The notes under the pieces are model-generated. The model did no database searches. It worked only from the letters and a program-made list of their open reading frames with translations, and was not told where the DNA came from. A program made the translations under genes and the position numbers. This document shows, in pieces, positions 17,287-25,817 of a stretch of 64,000 nt of DNA. Each line of letters begins with the position of its first letter. The stretch's first letter is position 1. Origin of the DNA: Pontibacter virosus (GTDB lineage: Bacteria; Bacteroidota; Bacteroidia; Cytophagales; Hymenobacteraceae); the NCBI RefSeq assembly GCF_003096355.1, contig NZ_QEKI01000005.1, positions 124,001 to 188,000 on the forward strand, given 5' to 3'.

Positions 17287-17991
17287 ATGAAAAGGCACCT
17301 CTGTTCGTCCAGAAATCTAATTTTTACACTCCTCCTGCTATGCGTTGCATGTAACAAAGAAGAAGGTGCTGTTTCCCCTGACATTCCACCCCAACCCATT
17401 GCTCCAATTGCACGTGCCGGCAATGATACAACCATCTATCACCCGTATAAAGATTACATTTTAAACGGCAGTGCCAGCACAGACCTGGATCGTAACATTG
17501 TCTCTTATCAGTGGAGATTAATTGCAGGACCTTCCGCAGTCAAAATTTCGCAAGAACACTTTTCAAATGTCAAAGCTCATGCAAGTGGGCTTACTGCGGC
17601 TGGCAATTATGATTTTGAGTTGATTGTGACCGATGCGGATAAGCTGTCTGCAAAAGATACGGTGACAGTTACAATCATTGTTCCGAAAGAAGTGCCCGCA
17701 TGCTCTGATCCAAAGGAATTTATTTTCAAAGATCTTGTCTGGGACTATTCCTGGATCATGGAGATCGATATTTACAATTTCTATTCAAACCTTCCAGCAA
17801 ACAGCCAGATTCAAAAGGTCTACATAAAAAGAGACAATTCCAACGAGTGGGAGCCCGTTGTATACCTGGCTGAGTCTTCCGGTTATAGCCTGCACACATG
17901 GGATTATGGGAATGGAGTATTCGTTATTTACCCAAGTAATAATAATATGGAAGACGATACCCCTGATGTGAAAATCGAGTACTGCAACTAG
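17287..17991 (+). CDS. Lipoprotein with a PKD-like (K319-type) Ig domain, unknown function
   Basis: 234 residues. A lipoprotein signal ends with lipobox LCVAC (about residue 22). Residues about 45-140 form a PKD-like beta-sandwich: ARAGNDTTIYHP, then LNGSASTDLD, then the VSYQWRL core and a closing AAGNYDFELIVTDADKLSA. The remaining 90 residues (CSDPKEFIFKDLVWDY...VKIEYCN) are an unrecognised C-terminal domain with two cysteines that could form a disulfide. PKD domains mediate binding at the cell surface. The gene and its flanks are richer in A+T than neighbours, a weak hint of transfer. Confidence 0.75.
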   Translation: MKRHLCSSRNLIFTLLLLCVACNKEEGAVSPDIPPQPIAPIARAGNDTTIYHPYKDYILNGSASTDLDRNIVSYQWRLIAGPSAVKISQEHFSNVKAHASGLTAAGNYDFELIVTDADKLSAKDTVTVTIIVPKEVPACSDPKEFIFKDLVWDYSWIMEIDIYNFYSNLPANSQIQKVYIKRDNSNEWEPVVYLAESSGYSLHTWDYGNGVFVIYPSNNNMEDDTPDVKIEYCN

Positions 17992-18100
17992 ACACGTAAA
18001 CACAAGGCATCTTTGTTATGACAGAAGTTAACCCTGTTCCCGATGGGCTGGCACGGAGCTGAGGGCACTGCTAAATTTTGGACGGCAGGTACCTCACTTA

Positions 18101-18121
18101 TACTTTTGTTTTGTAGCTTTG
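18101..18121 (+). promoter_or_regulatory. Two -7 boxes ahead of the LolD-type gene
   Basis: TACTTTTG (18101-18108) and TAGCTTTG (18114-18121) both fit TAnnTTTG. Either would start transcription 30-45 nt before the GTG at 18159, supporting that start. Confidence 0.55.
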
Positions 18122-18158
18122 ACAGATAATTCATTGTCAAACACATTACCGCCAGATC

Positions 18159-18824
18159 GTGCTGCAAGTCGTTAACGTTCACAAGAAATACGGTTCATTG
18201 GAAGTGCTCAAAGGTATAGACCTCACCATCCATGCCGGCGAAGTTGTTTCCATTGTAGGCGCTTCGGGCGCTGGCAAAAGCACACTGCTGCACATTCTGG
18301 GTACGCTCGACTCCGCCGATACCGGCGATGTGCTTTTTGATGATAAGAACATTTCCCGCCTCAATGCGTCTGAACTGGCGCGTTTCCGCAACCGGCATAT
18401 TGGCTTTATCTTTCAGTTTCACAACCTGCTACCGGAGTTCACGGCCCTCGAAAACGCGTGTCTGCCCGGCTTTCTGGCCGGTCGTCCGGAGCTGGAAGTA
18501 ACCGAGCGTGCCGCCGAGTTGCTCAGCATGCTAAACCTGGGGCACCGCATGCACCACAAGCCTTCGGAGATGTCGGGTGGTGAGCAGCAGCGCACGGCTG
18601 TGGCACGCGCCCTGATCAACTCGCCCCGCATCATCTTTGCTGACGAGCCCAGCGGTAACCTGGACTCGCACAACGCACAGGAACTGCACGAGATCTTCTT
18701 CAAGCTGCGCGACGAATTCAACCAGACCTTTGTGATCGTGACGCACAACGAACAACTGGCCACCATGGCCGACCGCAAGCTAATCATGAAAGACGGCCTG
18801 ATCGTGCAGGAGGTAAAAGCCTAA
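18159..18824 (+). CDS. lolD: ABC transporter ATPase, LolD/MacB type
   Basis: 221 residues, a stand-alone nucleotide-binding domain. Walker [11 protein letters not shown]-loop in [17 protein letters not shown], signature [15 protein letters not shown], Walker [14 protein letters not shown]-loop [10 protein letters not shown]. The sequence between Q-loop and signature is typical of LolD, which powers release of outer-membrane lipoproteins by LolCE. No permease is nearby, which is usual for lolD in Bacteroidota. GTG start; promoter boxes lie immediately upstream. MacB-type efflux ATPase is the alternative. Confidence 0.87.
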   Translation: MLQVVNVHKKYGSLEVLKGIDLTIHAGEVVSIVGASGAGKSTLLHILGTLDSADTGDVLFDDKNISRLNASELARFRNRHIGFIFQFHNLLPEFTALENACLPGFLAGRPELEVTERAAELLSMLNLGHRMHHKPSEMSGGEQQRTAVARALINSPRIIFADEPSGNLDSHNAQELHEIFFKLRDEFNQTFVIVTHNEQLATMADRKLIMKDGLIVQEVKA

Positions 18825-19075
18825 GCTATACCTACATCATTCTTTTGTGAGCAATACCTGGCCAGATTTGGCTGGCTTTTCTCTAATGCCTTCCCTCGAA
18901 ATCAAATTCCAAATTCCACGCGCTTATCTCAATTGTAATTTTCACGTACAATATATCCCCCCTTTGCTTTTCTGTGCTAAATCGGAGGCAAATGAAGCGG
19001 GGAACATATTTTCCTGAAAAAAATTTACAAATAGCTGATAATCAGCGATTTGCAATGCATATTTTTTGTTATTTT

Positions 19076-19104
19076 TTGCACCATTTCAGGAGCAGGTATG
19101 TTTG
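19076..19104 (+). promoter_or_regulatory. Bacteroidota promoter (TTG -33, TATGTTTG -7)
   Basis: TTG at 19076-19078 and TATGTTTG at 19097-19104, spaced 18 nt, a good match to the Bacteroidota housekeeping promoter. Start of transcription is expected near 19111, about 10 nt before the ATG at 19121. The DNA just upstream is very A+T-rich. Confidence 0.65.
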
Positions 19105-19120
19105 ATATATGTACTAATAC

Positions 19121-19927
19121 ATGAAAACTAACGAAGATATGAGTCAAGTGAATAAAGAGACAAAAGTGGAGAGGAAGCCGAAGGTAGAGAGCTATGATAT
19201 AGCGAAATCTGATGAGACGCTTCACTTAGCTGTTGACCTGGCTAAGTTTATAAAAGAGAACAGGTTATATCAAAACATACAAGGTAAAGAGTACGTGAAC
19301 GTGGAAGGCTGGCAGTATGCCGGTTCCCGTCTGGGTATCTTGCCGGTGGTAGAGCATGTTGTGAACATCAGCACCGACGACGAGATCAAGTACCAGGCGA
19401 AGGTAAACCTGCTCGATCTGCGCAGTCAGCAGGTGGTGGGTGCTGGCTTTGCGATCTGCTCCAACAAAGAGCAGGGCAAGAAGTACTACCAGGAGTTCGC
19501 GATCGCCTCGATGGCGCAGACCCGTGCCATTGGTAAGGCGTACCGCAACATTCTGGCCTGGATTATCCGGGCAGCCGGTTACGAGCCGACTCCGGTAGAG
19601 GAGATGGACTATGCAGGTAATGATTCGTCTGCCAAGCCAGCTGTTCCTACGGAGAAGAAGGCGACCATGAAGGCTGCTCCGGCTACAGCGGCTGCTGAAG
19701 CCGCCGCTGCGGATGCTGAGCCGGCCACGGCTGGTGTGCGTTATGCATCGGCCAAGCAGAAAGAGGAGATTATCCGTCTGCTGAACAACCCGGTGATCAC
19801 GCGCCAGGAGAAGACTAAGATGTTACTCAACATTAATAGATTTGACGAAGAGCGTGCCGCGCAGGCGATCGAGAAGCTGAAGAAGGTGATCGAAGACCGA
19901 GAAGATGGTCAGTCTGCTGCCGCTTAA
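19121..19927 (+). CDS. Protein of unknown function with phage-recombination-like signature
   Basis: 268 residues in three parts. Residues about 20-170 form a globular domain containing VEGWQYAGSRLGILPVVEHV and the string SMAQTRAIGKAYRNILAWI. Similar 'AQTRA-GKAYRN' strings occur in phage single-strand annealing/ERF-accessory proteins. An Ala/Pro/Lys-rich linker (about 175-210) follows. The C-terminal helical module (about 211-262, YASAKQKEEIIRLLNN onward) resembles small modules that end many phage recombination proteins. No enzymatic motif is visible. Monocistronic: own promoter, strong terminator. A second ATG at 19139 is possible. The assignment to recombination is only suggestive. Confidence 0.55.
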   Translation: MKTNEDMSQVNKETKVERKPKVESYDIAKSDETLHLAVDLAKFIKENRLYQNIQGKEYVNVEGWQYAGSRLGILPVVEHVVNISTDDEIKYQAKVNLLDLRSQQVVGAGFAICSNKEQGKKYYQEFAIASMAQTRAIGKAYRNILAWIIRAAGYEPTPVEEMDYAGNDSSAKPAVPTEKKATMKAAPATAAAEAAAADAEPATAGVRYASAKQKEEIIRLLNNPVITRQEKTKMLLNINRFDEERAAQAIEKLKKVIEDREDGQSAAA

Positions 19928-19950
19928 TACAACAACAATCTACTATTAAA

Positions 19951-19979
19951 AACCTGCCTCGAAAGAGGCAGGTTTTTTT
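19951..19979 (+). terminator. Strong intrinsic terminator
   Basis: Stem AACCTGCCTC/GAGGCAGGTT with a GAAA tetraloop followed by seven T. Confidence 0.95.
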
Positions 19980-20067
19980 GTATACCTTCGGCGTGCTTTT
20001 TCTCAGGAATGACTGGCAGTTAGTTTAGCCGATATACCTTATCTTCGCCTTTGTAAAACACGCATCC

Positions 20068-21987
20068 TTGCAGGACATTCACCACATATTGCGCACCTAT
20101 TGGGGCTATGACCAGTTCAGGCCTTTGCAGGAGGACATTATCCGTTCGGTCCTGGCAGGGCAGGACACGCTGGCGCTACTGCCAACGGGTGGAGGTAAGT
20201 CGATCTGCTTTCAGGTGCCGGCTATGGCCATGGAGGGGATTTGCCTGGTGATCACGCCGCTGATCGCGCTGATGAAGGACCAGGTGGAACAGCTCAAAAA
20301 GCGCGGTATACCTGCCGTGGCCATCTTCTCGGGTATGAACCGGCGCGAGATCGACATTGCGATGGACAATTGCGTGTATGGCAACGTCAAGTTTCTATAC
20401 CTGTCGCCTGAGCGTTTGCAGACTGAGCTGTTTCAGGAGCGGGTGAAGCGGATGAAAGTAAGCTTGCTGGCCGTGGACGAGGCGCACTGTATCTCGCAAT
20501 GGGGCTACGATTTCCGGCCGCCCTACCTGGAACTGGCCGCCCTGCGCGAAACGCTGCCGGCTATACCTGTGCTGGCCCTCACGGCCACGGCCACCGAGCA
20601 GGTGCGCGTCGATATACAGGAGAAGCTGGCTTTCAAAAAGCAGAACGTTTATGTCAAGAGCTTTGCACGGGCCAATCTGTCGTACTCCTGCCTCTACACC
20701 GAAGACAAAGTGGGACGCCTGCTCGAGATCCTGAACCGCATGCCGGGGCAGTCCATCGTGTATGTGCGCAGCCGCCGGCAGACGGTTGAGATAGCCCGGT
20801 TCCTGCAGAGCCGGCGTATACCTGCAGCGGCCTACCATGCCGGCCTCAAGTTTGAAGAGCGCAACAAGACACAGCAGGCCTGGATCGAAGACAAAGTACG
20901 GGTAATCGTGGCAACCAATGCCTTCGGGATGGGCATCGACAAACCGGATGTACGGCTGGTCGTGCATCTTGATCTGCCTGAAAGCCTGGAGGCCTATTAC
21001 CAGGAGGCAGGCCGTGCGGGGCGTGACGAAAAGTACGCCTATGCCACCCTGCTTTACGGCCCGAGCGACACCAAAGACCTGCTGCAGAAAGTGAAGGAGG
21101 CGCATCCACCACTGGAATTGATCCGGCGGGTATACCAGTGCCTGGCCAACTACTACCAGATCGCGGTGGGCAGCGGCTTCATGGGCAGCTTCGATTTCGA
21201 CCTGGCTGCCTTATCCAAGAATTATAAACTGTCTGCACTCGAAACCCACCACGCCATCAAACGGCTGGAAGGGGAAGGCTACGTGCAACTCAATGAGGCT
21301 TATTACAGTCCGTCGCGGCTATACCTGCTGCTTGACAACATAGCGCTTTATGAGTTTCAGGTAGCCAATGCTGAGCACGATGCCCTGCTACGTTTGATCC
21401 TGCGTATGTATGGCGGCGAGGCTTTTACAGGCTTTGTAAAGATATCGGAACGCAAACTGGCCGAGCAGCTCAAGAAGCCGGAACAGGAAGTGCGCCGCAA
21501 GCTTGAGTATCTGCACAAACTACAGGTGCTGGTGTACGAGCCACAACATGATGCACCGCAACTGGTTTTTACGGCGCCTCGCCTGGATGCCGCCAACCTG
21601 CCGCTCAATCACAAAAAGCTGGAGCAGCTGCGCGACCGTGCCTTAAAGCAGGCCAAAGAAATGGCGCATTATGTAGAGACCACCAACCGCTGCCGCACGC
21701 AGTTGCTGCTGGAATACTTTGCCGAAGTCAGTGACAAGAGCTGCCGCATTTGCGATTACTGCCTGGCGCAGCGCAAAAAGGAGCGTGAGGGACACGAGCA
21801 ACAGGCCTTGCGGCAGCAACTACTACAAGTAGTGCAGACCAAAAGTCTTCTGCCAAAAGAACTTGTGCAACAGTTTGAAGCCAAGCATTCCGAGACCGTG
21901 ACCGAGCTGTTACGCGAACTGGTTGACACCGGCATCGTGAAATATGGCGAGAACGGCAAGCTATACCTGGCGGCGGAACAGGTATAA
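20068..21987 (+). CDS. recQ: ATP-dependent DNA helicase RecQ
   Basis: 639 residues. Walker A LLPTGGGKSICFQ, DEAH box AVDEAHCISQWGYDFRPPY, motif VI QEAGRAGRDEKYA, and the RecQ zinc site with Cys in NRCRTQLLLEYF and SCRICDYC. After the zinc site there are only about 85 residues, reading as a winged-helix-like end (LRELVDTGIVKYGENGKLYL); a typical HRDC domain is not evident. Only a TTG at 20068 gives the conserved start (MQDIHHILRTYWGYDQFRPLQ if read as Met); a TATCTTCG/CCTTTG promoter-like stretch lies just upstream. RecQ unwinds DNA 3' to 5' in recombination and fork repair. Confidence 0.94.
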   Translation: MQDIHHILRTYWGYDQFRPLQEDIIRSVLAGQDTLALLPTGGGKSICFQVPAMAMEGICLVITPLIALMKDQVEQLKKRGIPAVAIFSGMNRREIDIAMDNCVYGNVKFLYLSPERLQTELFQERVKRMKVSLLAVDEAHCISQWGYDFRPPYLELAALRETLPAIPVLALTATATEQVRVDIQEKLAFKKQNVYVKSFARANLSYSCLYTEDKVGRLLEILNRMPGQSIVYVRSRRQTVEIARFLQSRRIPAAAYHAGLKFEERNKTQQAWIEDKVRVIVATNAFGMGIDKPDVRLVVHLDLPESLEAYYQEAGRAGRDEKYAYATLLYGPSDTKDLLQKVKEAHPPLELIRRVYQCLANYYQIAVGSGFMGSFDFDLAALSKNYKLSALETHHAIKRLEGEGYVQLNEAYYSPSRLYLLLDNIALYEFQVANAEHDALLRLILRMYGGEAFTGFVKISERKLAEQLKKPEQEVRRKLEYLHKLQVLVYEPQHDAPQLVFTAPRLDAANLPLNHKKLEQLRDRALKQAKEMAHYVETTNRCRTQLLLEYFAEVSDKSCRICDYCLAQRKKEREGHEQQALRQQLLQVVQTKSLLPKELVQQFEAKHSETVTELLRELVDTGIVKYGENGKLYLAAEQV

Positions 21988-22041
21988 CTGACCGGAGGTT
22001 TTGCGTATAGCCCTATACCTGATCACCAAAACCGCCTCGCT

Positions 22042-23034
22042 ATGAACGTCCTCTTTTTCAGCTCCAAGGTATACGACAGCACTTTTTTCAATACCGCCAA
22101 CGCTACCCACCAGCACAAACTCAGCTACCTCGAAGTACCGCTCAACAAGAATACTGCTGTGCTGGCAAAAGGATACGAAGCGGTTTGCATATTCGTAAAC
22201 GACACGGCCAATTCGGAAGTGCTGCGACTGTTGGCCGAACAGGGCGTAAAGCTGATCGCCCTGCGCTGCGCCGGCTTCAACAACGTCGACCTCGAGGCGG
22301 CCGCTGCTCTTGGAATGAAAGTAGTGCGGGTGCCGGCTTACTCGCCCTACTCCGTGGCCGAACATACCCTGGCACTTATCCTGACACTCAACCGCAAAAC
22401 CCACCGCGCCTACAACCGTGTGAAGGAAGGTAACTTTGCGCTAAACGGCTTGATGGGCTTCGACCTGAACGGCAAAACTGTCGGCCTGATCGGACTCGGA
22501 AAGATCGGTTTGGTGACGGCAAAGATCTTGAAAGGCTTCGGCTGTCGGGTGTTGGGCTATGACATTGAAAAACGGGATGAGTTTGACGAGATCGGTATTG
22601 AGTTCTCAGACCTGGCCACCCTCTATGCCAACTCCGACATCATCTCCCTGCACTGTCCACTCACCCCGCAAACGCACCATATTATCAATAAACAAACCAT
22701 CGCCCAAATGAAGCCGGGCGTGATGCTCATCAATACCAGCCGGGGAGCGCTTGTCGATACCAAGGCGGTCATCGCCGGTCTCAAAAGTGGTCACATCAAA
22801 TACCTGGGCATCGATGTGTACGAGGAGGAAGCCGATCTGTTCTTTGAGGACCTGTCGGATCGCGTAATACAGGACGATGTGTTCATGCGGCTGCTCTCGT
22901 TCAACAACGTGCTCATCACAGGGCATCAGGCTTTCTTCACCAGCAACGCCCTTAACAGCATCGCTAGCGTTACGCTCCAGAATATCGAAGACTTTGAGCA
23001 GGGGCGAAAGCTGGAAAATGAAGTAAAGGCCTAA
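22042..23034 (+). CDS. ldhA: D-lactate dehydrogenase (2-hydroxyacid dehydrogenase family)
   Basis: 330 residues. NAD-binding loop VGLIGLGKIG; catalytic Arg in INTSRGALVDT (about residue 234), Glu in GIDVYEEEAD (about 263) and His in LITGHQAFFT (about 295). The FVNDTANSEVL and ALRCAGFNNVDL segments are those of fermentative D-LDH. It converts pyruvate and NADH to D-lactate. It is followed after 42 bp by a lactate permease on the same strand, so lactate production and transport appear coupled. Confidence 0.92.
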   Translation: MNVLFFSSKVYDSTFFNTANATHQHKLSYLEVPLNKNTAVLAKGYEAVCIFVNDTANSEVLRLLAEQGVKLIALRCAGFNNVDLEAAAALGMKVVRVPAYSPYSVAEHTLALILTLNRKTHRAYNRVKEGNFALNGLMGFDLNGKTVGLIGLGKIGLVTAKILKGFGCRVLGYDIEKRDEFDEIGIEFSDLATLYANSDIISLHCPLTPQTHHIINKQTIAQMKPGVMLINTSRGALVDTKAVIAGLKSGHIKYLGIDVYEEEADLFFEDLSDRVIQDDVFMRLLSFNNVLITGHQAFFTSNALNSIASVTLQNIEDFEQGRKLENEVKA

Positions 23035-23076
23035 ATTATACCTATACCTGGTTATACCTTCCAACACATCCTCGAA

Positions 23077-24528
23077 ATGCCCTACTTACTTGCCCTGCTG
23101 CCTATTTTGCTGTTGGTTGTGCTCTCCCTCACCAGAGGAGTGAAGGTAGCGGTGCTGGTGGGAGCAGCCGTCACCACAGGGCTTTTCTTCTATTGGGGTG
23201 CCACGGCTGCGCACTTTATGGCGGTGATGGGGGCATCGCTGCTCACTACCATCAACATCCTGATGATCGTGCTGGGCGCGACTTTTCTGTACAACATGAT
23301 GTCTGAAAATGGGCTGATCACCCAGATGACCCACTCTCTCGATCAGCTGCATCCATCCAAAGAGATCCGCTTCTTTTTGCTGGCCATCGGGCTCACGGCT
23401 TTCTTTGAGGGCGTGGCTGGGTTCGGTACGCCAGGCGCCATTGTGCCGCTGATACTGGTAGCCCTTGGTTTTGAAGCCGTGCTATCTGTGGCGGTGGTAC
23501 TGCTCTTCGACGGACTGTTTGCCATATTCGGAGCGGTAGGCACACCCTTGATTACCGGCCTGCAAATACCGTTGGGACTGTCTGATGCCGATGTGCGCCA
23601 AATTGCGTGGATGGCAGCAGGTATAACGGTGCTCGTCGGGCTGCTGATTCTGTGGCTGGTCTTCCGGATGGTGGCGCACAGCCATGGTGAGCTGCAGCAT
23701 CGCAGGCAAGTGTTGTCGCTATACCTGTTCATGGCTATTCCCTTTTTGTTGCTGGCCTGGCTGGCTGCCGAGCTGGCGACTGTGGTGGCTGCCCTGACCA
23801 TGCTGGGGCTCTCCGTGCTATACCTGAAACAGAAAGGTGTCCAGGTCAACCTGAAGCCCTGGCTGCCTTATGCGCTCCTGGCAATCCTGCTACTGCTGCC
23901 CCGTCTCTCACCGGTTTTAAAAGGCTGGCTAGGCTGGGAGTTGGCTTTCGAAGATATGTTCGATACCGGCATTCGGGCTGCGATCAGACCGCTTGCTTCG
24001 CCTTTGCTGCCTTTTGCGGCAGTGGGTTTGGGAGTAGCGGTGCTGTACCGAAGCAAGTCGCTTTACCTGGCCGGGCCGCTAAAAAAGATGCTGGCCGTGT
24101 TTGTGGTGCTTTTCCCCTCTATTGCCATCGCTCAGTTGATGATCCACTCGGGTGTCACACAACCCTCCATGGTGCGGTATATTTCTGAAATGCTGAGCGG
24201 TCTGGGGCCTTTGTATGTTTTTGTCTCTCCTTTTGTGGGCATCATGGGTGCCTTTATCACGGGCAGCACCACCATTTCCAACGTCGTGTTTGGGGCCTCG
24301 CAACTGGAAACGGCCACGGTTTTGAATCTCAACCCCCAGGTGGTGCTGGCGCTCCAGCTGAGCGGCGCCGGATTGGGCAACGCCATCTGTTTGTTCAACA
24401 TCATCGCAGCGGCTTCTGTGGCGAATATTCAGAACTACAAGGCGATTATGGCCGCCAACATGCTGCCTACACTACTGGCTGGTGCACTGGCAGGCGCATT
24501 GGGCTGGCTTGTTCTGGCCATATTTTAA
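23077..24528 (+). CDS. lctP: L-lactate permease family (LctP/LldP) transporter
   Basis: 483 residues with about 12-14 membrane segments. Landmarks are the LctP block FFEGVAGFGTPGAIVPLILVALGF, shortened here to its core GVAGFGTPGA, the VGTPLITGL segment, and the C-terminal FITGSTTISNVVFGASQ. The protein is shorter than E. coli LldP (about 550) but complete. It carries lactate (and often glycolate) with protons. It lies directly downstream of ldhA, probably in one operon; direction (export of fermentation product or uptake) is not visible. Confidence 0.92.
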   Translation: MPYLLALLPILLLVVLSLTRGVKVAVLVGAAVTTGLFFYWGATAAHFMAVMGASLLTTINILMIVLGATFLYNMMSENGLITQMTHSLDQLHPSKEIRFFLLAIGLTAFFEGVAGFGTPGAIVPLILVALGFEAVLSVAVVLLFDGLFAIFGAVGTPLITGLQIPLGLSDADVRQIAWMAAGITVLVGLLILWLVFRMVAHSHGELQHRRQVLSLYLFMAIPFLLLAWLAAELATVVAALTMLGLSVLYLKQKGVQVNLKPWLPYALLAILLLLPRLSPVLKGWLGWELAFEDMFDTGIRAAIRPLASPLLPFAAVGLGVAVLYRSKSLYLAGPLKKMLAVFVVLFPSIAIAQLMIHSGVTQPSMVRYISEMLSGLGPLYVFVSPFVGIMGAFITGSTTISNVVFGASQLETATVLNLNPQVVLALQLSGAGLGNAICLFNIIAAASVANIQNYKAIMAANMLPTLLAGALAGALGWLVLAIF

Positions 24529-24811
24529 TCCAATAATTTTTCTTCCCGGCACGCTATAGGTTTTGTTAACTTATGACAGGCAGCCCTACATCAGTGCTAC
24601 GATAGGGTTTACCCAAAACAGGTTATATATTTTAATTAAATGCTTAAAAAGTGATACTTTTTTGGGTGATATCTTGTTGTAGTAAGTAGAGAAACCCTGC
24701 AAGTTTTGGGATTAACCAACTCAAGTGATATCAAATAACTTCTTGCAGTGAAAGCATCCTTTGCAATACGGGGGAAACAGACGCAGAAGGGTATGTAGGG
24801 AAGTTTAAAAG

Positions 24812-24819
24812 TAAATTTG
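24812..24819 (+). promoter_or_regulatory. -7 box TAAATTTG overlapping the annotated AraC start
   Basis: A perfect TAnnTTTG. Its last base is the G of the GTG at 24819. If active, transcription begins near 24826, so translation of the regulator would have to start downstream, for example at the in-frame TTG at 24837. Confidence 0.45.
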
Positions 24820-25727
24820 TGCCCAGAAATGAAATATTGACCTTTGATACAATTGCTGCCTTTGAAAGAAAAATAAACCACGATAAACACATCTATGATC
24901 CGGGCCTACAGTTATTGCCGGGACGTATGGAGGAAAGGCACCAATATGTTGACCCAAAGCTGGGGATTCCAGCCTTGCGAAGAAACTTTAACCTGATTTA
25001 CCTCCTCCTCGATGGCCTGCACGATATACGTCTTGACGACAAACACCGCTGGCTCATGCCGCACGATCTGGTGATTGTTCCGGCCAATGTACTCTATGCC
25101 TCTACCAATATCAGAGGCTGCAAGGGCTTCTGCATAGAGTTTACAACGGCATTCTTAGAGCCCGTCATGCAGGGTACCTTATCAGAGCAATTTCCTTTCT
25201 TCGATCTGGAAGCTGAGCACGTCATCAGCCTCACCGCAAACGAAAGCAACCTGGTGCAGCGCTCCTTCGAGAATATACTGGAGGTACACAGCGGCCACTC
25301 AAGGGAAAAAATGCAGTTGCTCCGCGACTACATCCACATCCTGCTGCTGCTTATCCGCGATTGCTACAAAGCCAGGTATACCGTGTACATCAAAGAGAAG
25401 GCTACCCGCGCCGTGCAGTTGACAAGCGCCTATAAGCATCTGGTGGATGAGCATTTCCGCGAAATGCACGAGGTACAACAGTACGCCAGTTTGCTCAACA
25501 TCACGCCCAAGCACCTGTCTGATGTCGTGAAAAGCACCACCGGCAAATCCCCTCACGAGATGATACACAGCCGACTGCTGCAGGAGGCCCGTGTGCTGCT
25601 CAGTAACACAGAAATGAGCATGGCCGAGATCGCCTACACGCTTCATTTTGAGGATCAATCCCACTTCAGCCACTTCATGAAGCGCAAAACCGGCCAGACA
25701 CCGCTGGAAATTCGCAAGAGCTTCTAG
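24819..25727 (+). CDS. AraC family transcriptional regulator
   Basis: About 300 residues. The N-terminal cupin-like sensor half is followed by the C-terminal double HTH (about 200-300): VQQYASLLNITPKHLSDVVK as first HTH, MSMAEIAYTLHFEDQSHFSHF as second, ending KRKTGQTPLEIRKSF. The start is uncertain: GTG 24819 overlaps a promoter-like box and TTG 24837 is the alternative. The methyltransferase 90 bp downstream on the same strand is a likely target. The 24529-24818 gap before it is A+T-rich with no other gene. Confidence 0.87.
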   Translation: MPRNEILTFDTIAAFERKINHDKHIYDPGLQLLPGRMEERHQYVDPKLGIPALRRNFNLIYLLLDGLHDIRLDDKHRWLMPHDLVIVPANVLYASTNIRGCKGFCIEFTTAFLEPVMQGTLSEQFPFFDLEAEHVISLTANESNLVQRSFENILEVHSGHSREKMQLLRDYIHILLLLIRDCYKARYTVYIKEKATRAVQLTSAYKHLVDEHFREMHEVQQYASLLNITPKHLSDVVKSTTGKSPHEMIHSRLLQEARVLLSNTEMSMAEIAYTLHFEDQSHFSHFMKRKTGQTPLEIRKSF

Positions 25728-25817
25728 TCTGCACAAATTATTCCGAAATTTATACAATACTCTTTGTGGTAAGTGCTTTAATTTTAGGCTGTTATCATCA
25801 CACAAAACACTACTACA

